Made by a program: the position numbers and the translations under genes | The notes under the pieces: generated by a model | What the model saw: only the letters and a program-made list of their open reading frames with translations | The model's database searches: none | Told to the model about the DNA's origin: nothing | Assembly (NCBI RefSeq): GCF_003086295.3 | Contig: NC_092052.1 | Span: 72,642,910-72,706,909 of the forward strand | Reading direction: 5' to 3' | Length of the DNA stretch: 64,000 nucleotides | From: Arachis hypogaea | Lineage: Eukaryota; Streptophyta; Magnoliopsida; Fabales; Fabaceae | In this document: positions 33,101 through 45,712 of the stretch, piece after piece | Layout: the number at the start of each line of letters is the position of its first letter | How positions within the stretch are numbered: the stretch's first letter is position 1

Positions 33101-34585
33101 CAAAGTGAGGAATCGTTGTTACCCGACTTCACTAAAGTGTTCGACACCAAAAGAAAACATGGCATGTGACTTAACCTTGCAAAGTGCGGTAGAAGCTAGC
33201 AAATTCCTGGGATTCATGCTCACCCAAAGAGGAATCGAAGCAAACCCAGATAAGTGCCAGGCCATACTTCACATGAAAAATCCAACCTGTGTCAAAGAGG
33301 TCCAGCAGCTCAATGGAAGACTAGCAGCTCTATCTAGGTTCCTAGCTGGATCAGCCTTAAGATCTCTCCCCTTCTATGCAACATTAAGGAAGGAAAAGAG
33401 GTTCGAATGGACCCCAGAATGCGAACAAGCATTCCAAGATTTCAAGAAATTTCTGGGGCAACCACCTGTCCTTACTCGACCTCAAGAAGGTGAAGAGCTC
33501 ATACTATACCTCACCGTAAGAAGTCGGGCAATAGCATCAGCACTAGTCAGAGAAGACGAAAGTGGGCAACAACCCATCTACTTCATCAGTAAGGCTTTAC
33601 AAGGGGGTGAATTAAACTATAAAAAGATAGAAAAGTTAGCCTACGCCCTCATACTCACTTCCCGACGACTCCGACCATACTTTCAAGCTCACACCATCAA
33701 AGTACGGACCAATCAACCCATAAAGGGGATCTTACAGAAAACAGACTTAGCTAGAAGTATCCTACAATGGGTAGTAGAGTTGTCTGAATTCGACATCAAG
33801 TATGAAGCTCGGACAGCTATTAATCTCAGTACCTGGCCGTCTTCATCGCAGAGTATACTAACACCTCGGGTATCCCCACAAAGTGGAGCCTTTATGTATA
33901 TGGCTCCTCAAACAAAACCGGGAGTGGTGCAGGCGTCATTTTAGAAAGTGATAAGGGAACCCAAATCGAGCTCTCCTTAAAGTTCGAGTTTCCTGCCTCA
34001 AATAATCAAGCTGAATATGAAGCACTACTGGCCGGTTTGAGGCTGTCTAGGAAAGTGGGAGCTCAAAGACTTACCATCTTTAGCGACTTCCAAGTAGTCA
34101 CTTCGCAAATAAAAGGGAGCTATCAAGCTAAGGATCCCACTAAGAAAAAATACCTTGACAAAACCAAAGAACAGCTCGGACAATTCAAGGGATATGAGGT
34201 TCGACACATACCCTAAGAGCAGAATGCCCAAGCTGATGCACTCTCAAAACTAGCCAGCACCAAACCAGAGGGCAACAATAGAAGTCTCATCCAAGAAACA
34301 CTCCAAAGTCCATCAACCTTGGAGGAAGAAAAGATCCTAGCCATATCAGGACATGATCAAGGATGGATGACGCCCATAGTCAACTACCTCAAGTCAGAAA
34401 CACTTCCCACAGACAAAAAGGAGGCAAAAAGGCTAGTACAAGAAGCACAATACTACACCATAATACAAGATATCCTATATAAGGGAGGAATCTCTACACC
34501 TTTCCTAAAATGCATCCCGACCTCCGCTACAAGGGAAGTTCTCGAAGAAGTCTACAGTGGCATGTGTGGCAATCACCTCTGAGCA
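33101..34585 (+). pseudogene. RNase H, second RNase H and spacer of element C
   Basis: 33105-33944 covers the end of RT and the Ty3-type RNase H region ('FLGFMLTQRGIEANPDKCQ', 'QQPIYFISKALQGGELNY'). The extra archaeal-type RNase H typical of the Tat lineage follows near 33890-34260, with 'YMAPQTKPGVVQ' in one frame and 'SSNKTGSGAGVILES' in another; the residue equivalent to the first aspartate in D is changed. 34319-34582 covers the spacer leading to the integrase finger ('EEVYSGMCGNHL' then TGA). Confidence 0.8.
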
Positions 34586-35578
34586 CGAGCCCTCTGGTTT
34601 TTACTGGCCGACCTTGCCAAAGGAAGCAACAGAGTTCGTCAAGACATGCCCACCATGCCAAAAGCACGCCAATTTCCACATAGCCCCACCCGAGGAGCTC
34701 ATCTGCGTCACTTCACCCTGGCCATTCGCAAAGTGGGGACTCGACCTCCTTGGACCTTTCCCCCAGGGGTCCGAACAAGTCAAGTTTCTCATTATGGGCA
34801 TAGACTATTTCACAAAGTGGATTGAAGCAGAGTCATTAGCTAATGCCACAGCCCAAAGAAGTCAGAAATTTCTATACAGAAACATTATCACAAGGTTTGG
34901 GGTCCCATGCTCTATCACCACAGATAATGGTACTCAATTCACCGACACAGGCTTTAGAAATCTGGTAGCTGATCTAAAGATCAAGCACCAGTTTACCTCT
35001 GTAGAGCACCCACAAGCCAATGGACAGGCGAAAGCCGCCAACAAAGTCATACTGGCCGGGTTAAAACGAAGATTACAGGACGCCAAGGGAGTTTGGGCTG
35101 AAGAGCTCCCGCAAGTCTTATGGGCATATCGGACAACACCACATTCAACCACAGGAGAATCACCTTTCTAACTTGCTTATGGAATGGAGGCAATGATTCC
35201 AGTGGAAATAGAAGAAGGATCTCCCAGAGTAATCCTCTACAATGAAGAGACCAACTCCCAAATTCAAAGGGAGGAGCTCGACCTACTTCCGGAAGCCCAA
35301 AAAAAGCTCGGATTGGAGAGGAAACACTAAAGTGTCGAATAGCTTTAAGATATAATCAGTAGGTAGTCCAGCGAAGTTTTGCCACCAACGATCTCATCTT
35401 AATCCGAAATGACATCGGAGCAGGTCGATCAGGAGAAGGGAAGCTAGCAGCCAACTGGAAAGGACCTTACAGAGTTGTGGAAGTATTGGGAAAAGGTTAC
35501 TACAAGGTGTCTGACCTCGATGGGTGAGAGCTACCAAGGTCATGACATGCCTGTAACTTAAGAAGGTACTATAGTTAG
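34586..35578 (+). pseudogene. Integrase of element C, decayed
   Basis: The CxxC half of the zinc finger ('CPPCQKHANF') and the catalytic core lie in 34557-35171: 'GLDLLGPFPQG' and 'TTDNGTQFTDTGFR' keep the two aspartates, but the third catalytic residue is lysine ('NGQAKAANK', glutamate in D). A TAA at 35169 ends the frame; the C-terminal part continues with several stops to a TAG at about 35578. Confidence 0.88.
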
Positions 35579-35784
35579 AGATAATAAAGATCTAAGGTCA
35601 AGGTGCACTCTTTTTCCTGAAAAAGTTTTTTTAATGAGGCGCTAGGCCAAGATCTACCGACTTAGAAGGGTAAGCACTCATATGTATATACTCCTGTTTA
35701 TATTTCTATCTTCTATTTGAATAAATTTTTTAGATTCCCTAAAAAGTTTCCTACCAAGACGCATTAATCTAAGCTCATAAAAAC

Positions 35785-35995
35785 GCAAAAATTCATCGTC
35801 CGATTACAAAGAGGTCGGCAAGGTGAAAACCAAATTCATCGTCCGATTACAAAGAGGTCGGCAAGGTGAAAATCAAATTCATCGACCGATTACAAAAAGG
35901 TCGGCAAGGTGAAAATCAAATTCATCGACTGATTACAAAGAGGTCGGCAAGGTAACCAAATTCATCGTCCGATTACAAAGAGGTCGGCAAGGCAA
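35785..35995 (+). repeat. Five ~43-bp tandem repeats after pol of C
   Basis: Five head-to-tail copies of a ~43-bp unit containing 'ATTCATCGTCCGATTACAAA' and 'GAGGTCGGCAAGG', with small changes; the fifth is a little shortened. D has a different, longer tandem repeat at the equivalent place. Confidence 0.9.
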
Positions 35996-37000
35996 AAGAG
36001 TAGAAGCAGATTAATGCAAGAAGTTATAAAAAGTAATCCATAGAAAGCGACCTGACGAGGTCTGACTAAAAATGAATTGCTAAAAATAACTTAAGAAGGC
36101 CCGACAGAGAAGTCAAACCAGTGAAAGGATCACTAAAAAGGGACGACATCTCGCAAAGGCCAAAGAAAGACCAAAAGTGCTTCGCTGAAAGGTACAAGTC
36201 TTGCGAAAAAAGACATTACTTAAAAAGCAAAGCCACAAGTCAGAATAGAGCTAAAAAGTCATCCAAGCAAACTATAAAGAAAAGGTTCCCCTTGGATCAC
36301 TACCTAAAAAGTTCTTGGAACTTGACTAAAAAGCTCACGTCAACATCAACTCAAGGCGCGACCTAGCAAAGCAAGCACGACCCCGAGAAATTAGTAAAAG
36401 CCAGAAAGGTTAGAAAGAACTTAAGGCTCAAACATGCTTAGTAAAAAGGGGAACAATTACGCTCAAACAGAGGAACGATCTCAACGCAGGGCTACAAAGA
36501 AGACGATAACTAAAAAGGTTCTATAAGAACACTAAAAAGTTGTCAGACAAGTTAGCCCGGCCACCAAAGGATCACCTTGCCCAAGCAGAGAGCAAGGCAT
36601 GATCCAAAAAGGGACAAAAACCCACACTGCGAAAGAGGTCGGACAGGAAAGGTATCAAAACCTCTGTAAAGATCCAAAAGAATTGCGAATGTATATATCA
36701 ACAAAAGCATATCTATCACAAAGCATTAAAGACCCACAAGGCCACCCAAAAAGGCAGCCTTAGAGTTTAAAGTGTTTTGTTTAGCAAAATAAAGTTGCTA
36801 GGAAGCAACCAAGTGTCAATAAAGTCAACCATAAAGAAATTTACAAAAAACAAGTCTAAAGTCCACAAACCAGACTATAATACAAGCAACAGAAATTATG
36901 AAGGATCTAAATTCTCTCCAGTAGTGGCATCCTTGGCTGGAGGAGGAGGAATGGTCGTGATCGGGACGGCATCAACAGTTCCATCCGGCCTGTTCAAGAT
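35996..37000. other. Non-coding spacer, element C
   Basis: A-rich sequence between the tandem repeat and the 3' end of the antisense gene. Short phrases such as 'AAAAAGTC' and 'GACCTGACGAGGTC' recur irregularly. I see no coding match. Confidence 0.7.
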
Positions 37001-38833
37001 CTACACGTCGGGATCAGACTCTGGCTGGTCGGCCTCAGAAGGAACAGAGGAGGCTGAAGTAGCTACGGCTTTCCCTGGCGGCACAAGAGGAGGGCTCTCA
37101 TCCTCATCATCAGGGACAGGCACAATCTTGCCATTCTCGACCACATTATCCAAACTAAAAAGAGTCAGGTCAAGCTCAGGGGCCAGAACTCGAACTTGGG
37201 CTTTCAAGTTCTCATATGCATCAGTCACACTGCCCACCAGATGACCCTGGAGCTCCGCATAATTGGCCTGGGAAGACTCAAGCCTTTCCTTAAATTCCAA
37301 CAGCTCGCCATAAGTACGAGTATAGCTTTCCTTATATTTTTTTGCCGCCTCCTCAGCCAGGTTTGTAGAAGCCTCAGCAGCAGTAGCTCGGAGTTTCTCC
37401 CTTTCCACATCCAGCTCCAACTTAGCCACCCTAGCATCCAGTTCATCTTTCAAGCCTTTAATCCTGTCAAACTCAGCCTTGGCTTCCTCCATAAAAGCCT
37501 TAGTGGCACAAATAGGGGACTCCTTGATAACCCGGGAAAGGGCCGCCCCAACATTGGCCACTCGGATACTACTACTCATAACAAAATCAAGATGACGAAG
37601 AATGAACACATCATCCAAAGGAATACTACCATGGGGAGCAATTAGTTCAGTAGCAAAACCCACACCATCAAAGTCATTGGCATTCCAATAATAAGAAATA
37701 GCAGTTTTTTGACATTTTAGGGGAGGACCAGTGACAGTGGCAGCACCAGAAGATGGTTGAATAGGGTCAGAAGAAATTGTCCAAACTTGAGGAGTCAGAA
37801 TGGTTTTCTTTGGCCCGGAAGCATCAGAAGTCAGCTACTGCACCTGAGAAGACCTTCCCCCGAAGCCTTCGCTGACAAGTTCTGTACAGCTGTCGCCTTC
37901 TTAGCCCTATGAAAGGCCTTCATGGAATCTGTTGATTTCACCATTTCTGAAAAAGGAATCAGGGAAACAATGTTACAAATCTGTAAGGAATAAATCGGCA
38001 AATAAACAAAAGAAAGCCATTATAAAATGAAGTCGAACACTACCCAGCTCAGCACGAAGGAGGGAAGGATCTCCTAGAAACCTTTTCGTGTCCAAATAAG
38101 GAGGTTCTCCCCAGTTCTCCTCTAAAACACCAAAAAAAGCTTGTTCTAACTCTCTCAAGCTCTCCCAGGAATACTTAACAACTAATGGGTCTTTTTGCCA
38201 CAACAATGGAAAGGTGGGTTCATCATTTTCGTCTAAAAGGAAAAGCCGAGCACCCTCAACAGCTCGGACCTTGAAGTAATAATTCTTGAAATCACGGAAA
38301 TACTCATCATACATAGAAAACACTTTCTTCCCTTTAGTAGCTCAGAAAGAAATCCAATAGGCTTTCTTCTTAGCTACCCCAGGCTTTGTCAACATAAAAA
38401 GATATAGAAAGAGAGTCTGGGTAGGTCAGACACCCAACTCCTGACACAACAGTTGAAAAATCTTTATGAAACCCAATGAGTTCGGATGAAGCTGGGAAAG
38501 GGCCACATTACAAGATCATAGCAGGTCGGTCTCAAAGGTGGAAAAAGGGATGGTAATGTTCAGCTGACTAAAAAAGTATTCGTAAACGTAGAAGAAGGGC
38601 CGCTCTCCATGAATCAAAGAAGGAAAACTAACCCTTTCCTCAGGGTTAGGTGACACCAATTCATAATTCTTCTCTTCGTCCCTATCACTATAAATTCTAT
38701 GGAACCTCCTAAGCCTTACACAGTACTCGGGATCAGCCACTGTAACACACATTAGGACTATAGAGTCCAGCCAGTCAGACATGACATCAGGAATCTTGGT
38801 AGACATCTCAACAATATTTTTTCGTGAAGACAT
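37001..38833 (-). pseudogene. Antisense gene of Tat element C, decayed
   Basis: Reading the minus strand from ATG 38833 ('MSSRKNIVEM'), the N-terminal part runs to 38516, where TGA replaces the TGG of the D copy. It resumes with further stops through 'LYLFMLTKPGVAKKKA' and 'MFSMYDEYFRDFKNYYFKVRAVEG' to 37973. After 'RAELG' a GT...CAG interval (about 38045-37947) matches the intron position in D, then 'EMVKSTDSMKAFHRAKKAT'. The C-terminal part (37663-37001) is open: a long heptad-rich coiled coil, 'HLVGSVTDAYENLKAQVRVLAP' and an acidic tail. It fits the 'putative gypsy type transposon' family as I recall it. Extra antisense genes are known in Tat elements such as Grande and Retand. Confidence 0.8.
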
Positions 38834-39490
38834 ACGTCAAACTATACCTACAGCAAAGGAAGATAACAGGGGTCACTACTAAAAAACTCGGACAAAATCA
38901 AAAAAGAGAAGGAACAACCAATAAACAGAGGTGGGGCAACAAAAAGGGCACCCCTAGCAGTAACCCAGGGGCACCCTTTGGAGGCAACAACACAGCAAAG
39001 AAAAGGGAAAAGCGACGCAAAAATCAGAAGCCCTAACCACCAGTAACCCCCTCGAAACATGCAAGGAATTCAACCTAAGTGCCAGTGTTTTTTCATACAA
39101 ATGGCAAACAAAAGCAAAAGGCTTTACGAAAGCAAAAAACACCAAGAAACCTAAAAGGCGCACATCTTCCCCAAACAGGAGCAGTAAAGAAAATCACAAC
39201 ATCAACCAGGCACAAAGAGACAATCTCTTACAAGAAAGAATCAAGCTTCTCAAGGCAAATGCAATAAAAATCAAACATACAATAGTGAAAACATACATGA
39301 AGACGGCTATCGAAAAGGAAGGAAATACCAACCTGTGGAAGAAGAGGAAACAAGCGCGAGGGAAGAAGCAAACGACGAAATCCACACCAACAATCACTTC
39401 CGAGCAAAACAAATGGGAAACAGAGAAAACAAGACGAATGAAGCACTTCAAGTAAAAAGCAAAGAGAAAGGAAAGAAGAAACTGAAAATG
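38834..39490. other. Upstream flank of the antisense gene in C
   Basis: A-rich on the plus strand, with no coding match. It corresponds to 57511-58200 in D and would hold the antisense promoter and leader. Solo LTR H is inserted at its right end; the last five bases are the duplication AAATG. Confidence 0.6.
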
Positions 39491-41053
39491 TGGTAAACCC
39501 CAATTTTGTGGTTTATCTTGCTTATTTAAGGGGATTTTATCACCTTTTTCCACATTTATTCAATGAAATAGCATGGTTTTGTAATTATCCCTTAAATTAT
39601 GCTTAAGTGTAAAAACATGCTTTGTAGGCCTCTAAATTGGTAATTTTAACTCATTTTAATTCGATTCAATGCCTTGATGTGTTTGTTGAGGGATTTCAAG
39701 TTCATAAGGCAAGTATTGGATGGATGAAATGAGGAGAAAAGCATACAAAGTGGAGAATGCATGAGGAAATAAGAATTGGGAATGCATCGATGGGCGCGCA
39801 AGCGTACAAGGTGCCCGCGTACAGAAGTGACATCGCATAGCGACGCGCACGCGTACATGACGCGTACGCGCAGATGAAGAAACAGCCAATCGACGCGCAC
39901 GTGCACACGGCGCGTATGCGCCGATACTCACACGTGACCCATTTAAAGGCAAAATGCTGGGAGCGATTTCTGAGCTGTCCAAGCCCAAATCCAACTTGTT
40001 TCTAAGTGTATTTCATGCAGAATTGAAGTCCAAGCAAGGGGGAGCAATTAGTTAGTCAACATGAGCCTTTAGTTAGTTTTCTAGAGAGAGAAGCTCCCTC
40101 TTCTCTCTAGAATTAGGTTAGTATTAGTTTAATATCTTGTAGATATTGATTCAATTTCATGATTCCATCTTGTTTCTCTTACAATTCCTCATTTCTACAT
40201 CTTGTTTCTTTAGTTGTAGTGTTAAATTCTCATTTTGCTATCTTTTATGTTGATGAACATTTTTGGATCTAATTTCCTTTTAATACAATTTTATGTTTCC
40301 ATGTCTCTTTTATGTTTATCTTCATTGTTATTGTTGATTTCTTGTTTATGTTAGTTATGGGTTTCCCTAATTTTAGCATTTGGTGATGTTTACCTTTATT
40401 ACACATTAGGTGTTTGATAGAATGTTTCCTATAATTTTTGAGTAGTTCTCTTGACCCTTGGCCTAGGCTAAGGGAATTGAGTGATCTTGAGTCCTTGGAC
40501 TTCATTGAATTGGTAATTCCAGAACCCTTGGGGATCAATTTGATAACCATTGACTCTACCCTACTACTAAGTTGATTAGTAGCTAGGTTGGGACTTATGG
40601 ATTGATGTTGATCAAGCCATTCGACGTACTCCAAGCCTAGGAGTAGACATTACGTACTTAAGGCTTTAGTGAGTAGACATAATGCGCTCGGTTCCTCATA
40701 ATTATTAATATTTGAATTGTTGACAAGGATAATGATCTCAGTTACCTAAGTCTTAGCCAAGAGTTCTTTATCTTGCTTTCTTTAATTACTTGTTTAATTT
40801 ACTTTTTCTTGTTCCTCTTATAAACCAAAACCCTTTTGCCCCTTTATAGCCAATAATTGACCACTTCATTGCAATTCCTTGTGAGACGACCCGGAGTTCA
40901 AATACTTCGGTTAATTCTTATTTGGGGTTTGTTATTTGTGACAACCAATATTTTTGCATGAGAGGATTCTTTGTCGGTGTAGAACTATACTTGCAACGAG
41001 AATTCATTCAAAATTGAGGAAATTCTATACCGTACAAGGAAGCGCCATCATCA
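39491..41053 (+). mobile_element. Solo Athila-like LTR H, TSD AAATG
   Basis: TGGTAAACCCC to GCCATCATCA, 1,563 bp, flanked by AAATG at 39486-39490 and 41054-41058. It has the U5 block 'GAGACGACCCGGAG' near 40881 and a terminal hairpin (GGTAAACC/GGTTTATC, 39492-39517). CG words lie at 39843/39860 and 39893/39910, pairs 17 bp apart and 50 bp between pairs. There is no internal domain. Confidence 0.92.
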
Positions 41054-41058
41054 AAATG

Positions 41059-41334
41059 ATTCTTTAAATTTCAAAATGAAATGCAAAAGGGGGAAAAGGG
41101 GGAACGGCAAAGGAAAATTAGTGAGCTTTTAAAACCCTGGCACGTTCCCAAGGAAGCGCAACGCACGCTGCAATTAAAAAAGAAAAAGAAAGAAAACGTT
41201 TTGCATTCAAGGAATCCTAGCAGGAGCTATACAGGAGATCGAGTAAAAGCAAAATGCTCGAGCACGACTTCCTCAAAGGGGTTGAAGTCTAAAGACACCA
41301 CCTCAAGCGAAAGATCGAACTCGAGCAGGGGCAC
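41059..41334 (+). other. End of element C internal region and polypurine tract
   Basis: Resumes C after solo LTR H and ends in 'GAGCAGGGGCAC' directly before the 3' LTR. The same tract precedes the 3' LTR of D (58475-58486). Confidence 0.75.
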
Positions 41335-41393
41335 TGTTCATACCCTGGGTCGAGCTATGCAACCCGGGCTGATTGAAGACAAGAGTGACCGAC
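41335..41393 (+). mobile_element. 3' LTR of C, left piece, split by B
   Basis: Starts TGTTCATACCCTGGG and is interrupted after 59 bp by element B. The last five bases, CCGAC (41389-41393), recur at 62010-62014 where the LTR resumes. Confidence 0.92.
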
Positions 41394-42887
41394 TGATAAA
41401 CCCATATTTTATGATATATATTGTTCTCAATTCAAGAGATTTATTCAATCCTTCACCCACCTATTCATAAAATTTGCATGGTTTTACTTTCCCTTCCTTA
41501 TTATGTGATATATGTGAAATACATGTTTCCTATGCTTTGAAATTATTTATTTTAATTACCTTTTATTACCATTCGATGCCGTGATTTGCGTGTTGAGTAG
41601 TTTCAGATCTTCTAAGGCAGGAATGACTTAAAGGATGGAAAGGAAACATACAAAAATGGAAGGAAAGCATAAAACAGAGTTTTTGAAGAAACTGGCAGCG
41701 ACGCGAATGCATGGACGACGCGGCCGCATGCCTAGCACGAAAAGACAGCGACGCGAATGCGTGACTGACGCAGACGCGCGCCATGAGCAGAACACAGATG
41801 ACGCGGACGCATGACCGAAGCGAACGCGTGACAAGGAAAACTCCAGATGACGCGACCGCGTGACCCACACGGACGCGTGACAGACGCCACGCACCAGAAA
41901 TTATAGAAAATGCTCCCAGCGATTTCTGAAAGCCTTTTTTGCCCAGATCCAAGTTCAGAAGACACAGATTAGAGGTTATGAAGTGGGGGAATGCATCCAT
42001 TCAGGAAGAGATCTCCAATTATTCACTTTTCATAGTTTAGATGTAGCTTTTAGAGAGAGAGGTTCTCTCCTCTCTCTTAGGTTTTAGGATTAGGATTTCT
42101 TATTATTTCAATTTAGTATTCCAACTCCTTATCAGGTTCAATATTCCTTTTGCTTTATATTTCTCTTTTACTTTCAGATCTTTTAACGCTTTCTTTTAAT
42201 TACTTTTGTTGCCAAATTGGCTTATGAACCATTCATGTTTAGATTTGATTTTCTATTTAATATAATTTGAGGTATTTCAGAATTATGATTGCTTTCCTTT
42301 ATTTACATTAATAATTTGTATTTTCTTCTTCTTAGCTTTGGTTGATTAATTGGCAACTCTTGAGTTATCAAACTCAACGTGATTGATAATTGTTGTCTTT
42401 GCTAATTGAATTGAACTTCAATAAACTCCAGTCCTTTCTTAGGAATTGACTAGGACCTGAGGATCAAACTAATTAGTCACTTGACCTTCCTTTGCTTTAG
42501 TAAAGGCTAACTAAGTGGGATTAAAACTCAATTCTCATCACCATTGATAAGGATAACTAGGATAGGACTTCCAATTTCTCATACCTTGCCAAGAGTTTAT
42601 TTTACAGTTATTTATTTATTTTATTTATCATTTAAATTACTTGTTCCTTACTTTCAAAACCCCAATTTACAAAACTCATAATCAATAATAAGAGCATACG
42701 TCTCTGCAGTTCCATGAGAAGACGACCCGAGATTTAAATACTTCGCTTATCAATTTATTTAGGGGTTTGTTACTTGTGACAACCAAAACGTTTGTACGAA
42801 AGGGATTCCTTGCCGGTTTAGAAGCTATACTTGCAACGAGGGTTTATTTTTAGAAAATTCTAGATCGCGCAGGAATTCAGTTCGTCA
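41394..42887 (+). mobile_element. 5' LTR of non-autonomous element B
   Basis: TGATAAACCC to AGTTCGTCA, 1,494 bp, same family as the LTRs of A. CG-word pair starts are 41701, 41751, 41801 and 41850, with AA, GG and AC centres. The U5 block lies near 42718. By hand it differs from the 3' LTR at roughly 40 positions, not counting a 115-bp insertion in the 3' copy. Confidence 0.95.
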
Positions 42888-42890
42888 AAA

Positions 42891-42908
42891 TGGCACCGTT
42901 GCCGGGGA
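42891..42908 (+). promoter_or_regulatory. Primer binding site, tRNA-Asp (B)
   Basis: TGGCACCGTTGCCGGGGA, one mismatch to the tRNA-Asp complement, three bases after the LTR as in A. Confidence 0.9.
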
Positions 42909-43004
42909 ACTGCAAACGTGTCCCTTATTATTGGTTATTATAAGTATTTTTCTTTTACTTGTTTATTTGTTTTTTGTTTTCTCCTTTTATTTCCATTAGC
43001 TACT

Positions 43005-44572
43005 ATGAATTCTCACCCCTCTCGCTTTGAGTTTGGTTCTAATATTGTTGAAGGGAACGGAAGTTATAGCAGGAACATGCATCAAGGTCAGAGAAATCAA
43101 AGATGGATGGAGCCAAGAGGATTTGATAAACCCTTTAGGCAACAACACCCTCCAAGATATCATGGACAAAGACCATTCTACAATACATACCAAGCTGATA
43201 GATATGGTGGACAACCTTGTAACTACCAACAAGCCCCACCCTGTGCCTATAGACCATCCTCTCAACATAACTTTGAACCACCACATTCACAAGCTCCTTT
43301 TCACCATTCACCACCGTATGATCCTTATTTACCCCAATTCCAATCCAATTACTCCCAAACACCACCACTTCCCTATGTACCATGTCCAAATCCATCACCT
43401 CGAGAATCACAGGCTCGCCTCAAGGAAACAGTAGATCAACTTCATACAACCCTTCATCAGCTGGAGCAAGCAATACATCAATTATCTTCCAGACGTTTAA
43501 ACCCTCAAGGAACTCCAATAACTTTTTGTGGAGAATCTAATGACGAACGTAGCATGAAGGAGACACTAGAAACCCCAGTGGGCAGTAATGAGCATAACTT
43601 TGTTCTGGAACAATTGGAGGAAGCTCAAATTATCTAAGAAGAAGAGTACTGATTGAAGATTTAGGAGATGCTGAACCTCCATGGGAATCCAGAGTTGTGA
43701 AAAATTTCGTCAAGGACATTACAATTAATGCTAAGGAGGGTAGTGCATAACCCCCAAAGCAGGTATTTCATGCAAAACTAGACGGAATAACCCAAGACGC
43801 ACATTTCCTTGATGATGATAGTCTCAAGTCAAGTTCTCCTAGAAATGAACTTGCATCCGCAAGTGAATTCTCTAAGATTGAGGAATCTTCCCCAAGTGAA
43901 TACGAAGATGATGCGGAGGTAGATTTATCTCAACCTCCAACTTATGACTTGAGTGATGCGGAAGATGTCGACGACTTTGATCAAGATGTGGTTGCATTTG
44001 AAGAAGTTTGCAAGGAAGTGGAGGAATTTGCAGAAGATTGCAAAGGAGTAGAACTTACGAAACCACTGGAAACACCTACCCCAAGGCCATTACCACCCAA
44101 TACAAGCTTCAAGTGGGTACAATTCTTAACCTTTAACTTTATTTTTCCACTTGAATATGGTTTGTTTTAAATAGATGGCCAGTTTAGAGCTCTCTGCGGC
44201 TTTAAGAGTAAGAGGGAAATGGCTCGTACTCAGAGCTGGTGCACAAGGTTCAATAAGGTTCCACGCTTCAATTCGAAGTGCACGGATTGGTATCATGTTC
44301 AATCGAATGGATCTCGGAAAACGTTTGGTCATCTTGGTGAGAATCTAATTTCTAAACCGCCCGGATGGAAAAATATAGATCAAGACGAAGGCGGATTTAA
44401 AAGCAAAGTTTGGGATCCTGGAAAATATTCTGAAATTCGTCATCCCGGGAGCCTGAGAACCTGTTTGAAGATACTCAAAGGCTTCACATGCCTAGTTTGG
44501 GACCCCGGAGGCTGTTGGCATTCCAAACATTGGTGGAGATTTTTGGATGAATTTAAGCATAAGCCGCCATAA
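43005..44572 (+). pseudogene. ORF1 of element B, Pro/Gln/His-rich protein
   Basis: Starts at ATG 43005 ('MNSHPSRFEFGSN'), the likely true start; A has ATA at the same place. Open to a TAA at 43635-43637, where a one-base shift relative to A has occurred. The reading continues in other frames with a TAA near 43748, then 43949-44170 (acidic) and 44219-44572. The last piece keeps a C-terminal block missing from A: 'VWDPGKYSEIRHPG', 'WHSKHWWRFLDEFKHKPP', with two tryptophan-rich repeats of the 'VWDPG' type. B also keeps about 80 bp near 43750-43850 that A has lost. Function unknown. Confidence 0.75.
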
Positions 44573-44789
44573 CAGGAAGCTCATCCAATGTCCAACTTAA
44601 GGACTTTAACTAAAAGTGCTAGGTGGGAGACAACCCACTATGGTATGATCGTTCCTGTTTCCATTTTATTTCGTTTTATTTATTTTTATATTGTTTTATT
44701 TTCATTGAACCTGGATAGTATTCATAAGCATTTGCATTATCATTACATACTGCATAACTGCATAATTGCATAAAAAAAGGAAAGTGTGC

Positions 44790-45235
44790 GACGCGATCGC
44801 ATCACTAAAGCGTTCGCGACAGTTGCGAAAAACACCTCCCACGCGTCTGCGTCAATCACGCGAATGCGTGATCTGGAAATCGGCGTCAAAATCCAATGCC
44901 CAGAAATCTGGGCTGGAATCGTGCAGCTGTTGTGCATTTAGCACAAAACGGCCCACGCGTTCGCGTCCCTGACGCGAACGCGTCACTTGCAAAACACCCA
45001 TCCCACGCGAAAGCGTGAGCGACGCGTTCGCGTTGCGTGGATTGCACAACACCCCAAAGGAGACAGAGAGTTGCGCTGAAATGACGCTGGAATTATGCGT
45101 TTAGCACAATTTCCAGCGACACGGTCGCATGCCTCACGCGACCGCGTCATGCATCCTTTTACCCATTCCATGCGATCGCGTCAACCCCCGTCCACGCTAG
45201 CCACGCGACCGCGTGCCCCACGCGTTCGCGTGGAT
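44790..45235. repeat. Internal CG-word array upstream of ORF2 in B
   Basis: ACGCGnnCGCGT-type pairs recur here as in A, with centres shifted towards TT, AA, TC and AC (for example ACGCGTTCGCGT, ACGCGAACGCGT). The array lies directly before the pyrimidine-rich leader. The TATA-like box of A is TTTACTAA here (about 45241). Confidence 0.88.
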
Positions 45236-45279
45236 TCAAATTTACTAACCCCCAGTAACGTGAAACCCTACCCGTCGCG

Positions 45280-45700
45280 CTCCCCATTCCCCTTCTTCTT
45301 CCTTTCTTCTCTGCAACCCACCCCCCAACCACCACCACTCCCAGCCAACCACCTCCAACCGCCGCACCACCCTCGACCACCCAGCCACAACCGCGACGCC
45401 ACCCCCTTCTTCCTTCCCTCTCTTTCTTCTCTTTCTCTTCTCTTCTTCCCTCCACCACCACTGCCCCCTCCGCGACCACCACCACCACCGCGCCGTCACC
45501 GCTGCGCCACCCACCACCATCACCCTCACTCCTTCCTTTCCCCCTGCACCCCCCTCCACCATTACCCCCACCCGGAACCCCCTGCCACCAAACAGCCACC
45601 AACCGCCGCGCCAACCACCCTGTTCTGCCACCGCGCCACCGTGCCCCTCCCAGCACCACCGCAACCATACCACCGCCATCTCTCAGTCCCCTAGCTTAGT
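45280..45700 (+). promoter_or_regulatory. Pyrimidine-rich leader upstream of ORF2 (B)
   Basis: About 400 bp of C/T-rich plus strand, equivalent to 23200-23605 in A and ending in the same 'ACCAGGTTCCG'. The Pro-rich frame on this strand (45095-45694) and Gly/Arg-rich frames opposite differ from A by many indels, so I treat them as by-products of composition. Confidence 0.55.
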
Positions 45701-45712
45701 TCATACACCTAC

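Noticed and set aside
36121..36366. 81-codon Lys-rich frame in C spacer
   Set aside because: A-rich non-coding sequence gives Lys codons by chance; no counterpart in D.
39079..39553. Short frames on both strands between the C antisense gene and solo LTR H
   Set aside because: Low-complexity text without matching frames in D at 57511-58474.
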